From Caldisalinibacter kiritimatiensis (lineage in GTDB: Bacteria > Bacillota > Clostridia > Tissierellales > Caldisalinibacteraceae): DNA of 50,412 bases. This document shows positions 48,930 through 50,412 of the stretch, one piece after another. How positions within the stretch are numbered: position 1 is the stretch's first letter; each line of letters begins with the position of its first letter. The stretch spans positions 1-50,412 of the forward strand of contig NZ_ARZA01000269.1 in NCBI RefSeq assembly GCF_000387765.1. The letters run 5' to 3'. Below the pieces are notes generated by a model. The model searched no databases. It saw only the letters and a list, made by a program, of their open reading frames with translations, and was not told where the DNA came from. The position numbers were made by a program, and so were the translations under genes.

Positions 48930-50412
48930 ATGGACTTATTTTATGATGCCGTAGGCCAAATATTAGATTTATTTAAGTATAAGTATGATAAAAAAATTAT
49001 ACAAAGTGGAATTATGGATGCATACATAGTATTAATTTGGAAAAACCATGAATTATCACATCGTTATCTTAAAGAACTATATAATAATGATATTAACACA
49101 AAAGATTTTCAGAAAATTATATATATATTACAAAGTAAGTTATCTAAAAAATATTTTGATGATTTATATTATATACCTACGGCATATGAGTTCATTATTT
49201 CTAATGATATTAATAAAGAAAAATATAGTATATATTATACTCCGAAATGGATAGTTAAATATATGGTTGCTAATAGTGTGAATGCTTATATAAAAACAAA
49301 GAAGGATTTAAGTTCATTAAAGATATTAGAGCCATCATGTGGTTGTGGGACATTTCTACTATATGTTTTTGATGTATTATATGAATGGTATATTCAAAAT
49401 ACTAAATTAACTAAAGAGCATATAGTAAAAGAAATAATGGAGAAAATATTGTATGCTACTGATATAGACGAAGTAGCTGTTAAGTATTGTAAATATATGT
49501 TAATGATAAAAATAATGGAATTATTAAATAAAGAACGTTTTGATATAAACTTAAATATATATAGTTATGACTATCTAAAGGAGAATAATATAGATAAGAT
49601 TAAATTTGATGTAATAATAGGAAATCCTCCATATCTAGAAAACAGGAAGATTAATAAGTATTATGATAAAGAATATCTTAAATCGAAATATACAACAGCA
49701 TCAGGACGATTTGATATTTATAGTTTATTTATTGAGAAAGCTTTAAATATGATGAAATATGAAGGTAAATTATCTTTTATAGTACCGGGGAGCTTATTGA
49801 CTAATAACAATTTCATATTAATTAGAAAAATATTATTGGATAAAACGGAAATAATTGAAATAATTAAATTAGGAGATAAGATATTCAATAACGTGGGTAT
49901 GGATATGATTATTATAACAGTGGATAAAAAGAAGAGTATTAATACTAATCATGAGATACAATGTAAAGAACTGCATTATAATCATGAAAAAGATTTATAC
50001 AAAAAGGAGTACAGATATATACCACAAAAGTATTATTATAATTTATTAAATTATGTTTTTGATATAGGTTCTACAAATATTACATTTAAAATGAGGGAAA
50101 AAGTTTATAAGTCAACCCAGCTTTACTTAAACGATAGATGTGAAGTCATAGCAGGAATTGCAACAGGTAATATAAGAAATAAGCTATTAACAAGAAATGA
50201 AAATGATATGAATACAAAAAAAGTTTTAGAAGGAAAAAATGTATTTAGTTATTATTATCAATGGGGTGGATTATATATAAAGGATGATAAATCACTTATT
50301 AACAGGGATAAAGGTGAATATGCTACTTTTATGAGAAAAGAGTTTATCTATAACGAAAAAATATTGATAAGGCAAACAGCGGATAGATTTATATGTGCTT
50401 ATGATGATGAAA
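48930..50412 (+). CDS. N6-adenine DNA methyltransferase, Eco57I/TaqI type (truncated by window edge)
   Basis: An open frame runs from ATG 48930 to the window edge without a stop (494 codons visible). YYTPKWIVKYMV (102-113) is the motif preceding the methyltransferase core, LEPSCGCGTF (133-142) is motif I for S-adenosylmethionine, ATDIDEVAVKYC follows as motif II, and NPPY at 232-235 is the adenine N6 catalytic motif. FDIYSLFIEKALNMM and GKLSFIVPGSLL are typical of the Eco57I/TaqI group. From about residue 405 (CEVIAGIATGNIRNK) it enters what looks like a target-recognition domain. Whether it is a methylase alone, a type IIG fused restriction enzyme or part of a larger defence system depends on sequence beyond the edge. 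AGGTGA precedes the ATG. Confidence 0.9.
   Translation, partial: MDLFYDAVGQILDLFKYKYDKKIIQSGIMDAYIVLIWKNHELSHRYLKELYNNDINTKDFQKIIYILQSKLSKKYFDDLYYIPTAYEFIISNDINKEKYSIYYTPKWIVKYMVANSVNAYIKTKKDLSSLKILEPSCGCGTFLLYVFDVLYEWYIQNTKLTKEHIVKEIMEKILYATDIDEVAVKYCKYMLMIKIMELLNKERFDINLNIYSYDYLKENNIDKIKFDVIIGNPPYLENRKINKYYDKEYLKSKYTTASGRFDIYSLFIEKALNMMKYEGKLSFIVPGSLLTNNNFILIRKILLDKTEIIEIIKLGDKIFNNVGMDMIIITVDKKKSINTNHEIQCKELHYNHEKDLYKKEYRYIPQKYYYNLLNYVFDIGSTNITFKMREKVYKSTQLYLNDRCEVIAGIATGNIRNKLLTRNENDMNTKKVLEGKNVFSYYYQWGGLYIKDDKSLINRDKGEYATFMRKEFIYNEKILIRQTADRFICAYDDE

Noticed and set aside
1-50412. CRISPR array, tRNA or rRNA genes, prophage or intact insertion sequence
   Set aside because: No regularly spaced direct repeats, no tRNA-like cloverleaf ending in CCA, no rRNA-like GC-rich block, and no transposase, integrase or phage structural gene was seen.

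Overview
The window is about 50 kb of very AT-rich chromosomal DNA. Genes are densely packed, with strong Shine-Dalgarno sequences (AGGAGG/GGGG types), frequent GTG/TTG starts and hairpin-plus-T terminators. Spore genes (an alpha/beta-type SASP, a PdaB-like deacetylase, a SleB/CwlJ-type hydrolase, YtaF, a YuzF-like protein), two T-box leaders, and Spo0B-type and LytS-type kinases point to an endospore-forming, low-GC member of the Clostridia/Tissierellia (Bacillota). I do not name a genus. No rRNA, tRNA, CRISPR array, prophage or intact IS element was seen.

Layout. 0-2.7 kb: an unrecognised gene and two divergent DegV fatty-acid-binding proteins. 3.0-7.6 kb: a tightly overlapping envelope operon with two tandem MGDG-synthase-type glycosyltransferases, a polysaccharide deacetylase, a YkoP-like protein and a flippase-like membrane protein. 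7.7-11.8 kb: a LytS/LytT-type two-component system next to a CstA-family transporter, which looks like a pyruvate-sensing (BtsSR/YpdAB-like) module. The cstA leader has CATTTCA direct repeats and a 13-bp inverted repeat that can occlude the cstA ribosome binding site. 12-17.5 kb: patatin, small unknown proteins, an alpha/beta-hydrolase pseudo-enzyme, a YuzF-like protein, a YvyF-like zinc protein and an orphan Spo0B-type kinase. 17.7-22.9 kb: flavodoxin, a GPH-type transporter, YtaF and a YyaL/DUF255 protein. 23.2-26.1 kb: an OpuC-type osmolyte ABC transporter with CBS domains. 26.3-29.3 kb: an AIM24-family protein, a GC-rich array of short hairpins, and an ECF sigma factor with its membrane anti-sigma behind a likely autoregulated ECF promoter. 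29.3-36.1 kb: T-box/trpS, an orphan solute-binding lipoprotein, pgsA, and T-box/56-aa membrane protein/valS. 36.3-40.7 kb: an unknown membrane protein, folC and a beta-propeller protein. 40.8-46.1 kb: DUF4364, spore proteins, deacetylases, a Na/Pi cotransporter and a cortex-lytic-type hydrolase. 46.3-48.6 kb: an atypical MurE-like ligase and a tandem-OB single-stranded-DNA-binding protein. 48.8 kb to the right edge: a 46-aa membrane microprotein followed by a truncated N6-adenine DNA methyltransferase of Eco57I/TaqI type, probably the start of a restriction or defence locus.

The most unusual items are the cstA leader, the alpha/beta hydrolase in which all three triad positions are substituted, the hairpin array at 27.2 kb that shares 31 identical bases with the hairpin at 7.6 kb, the MurE-like ligase without its amino-acid-recognition motif, and small genes easily missed (56, 51 and 46 aa, plus the edge-truncated methyltransferase). 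All calls come from reading the sequence; no database search was possible.
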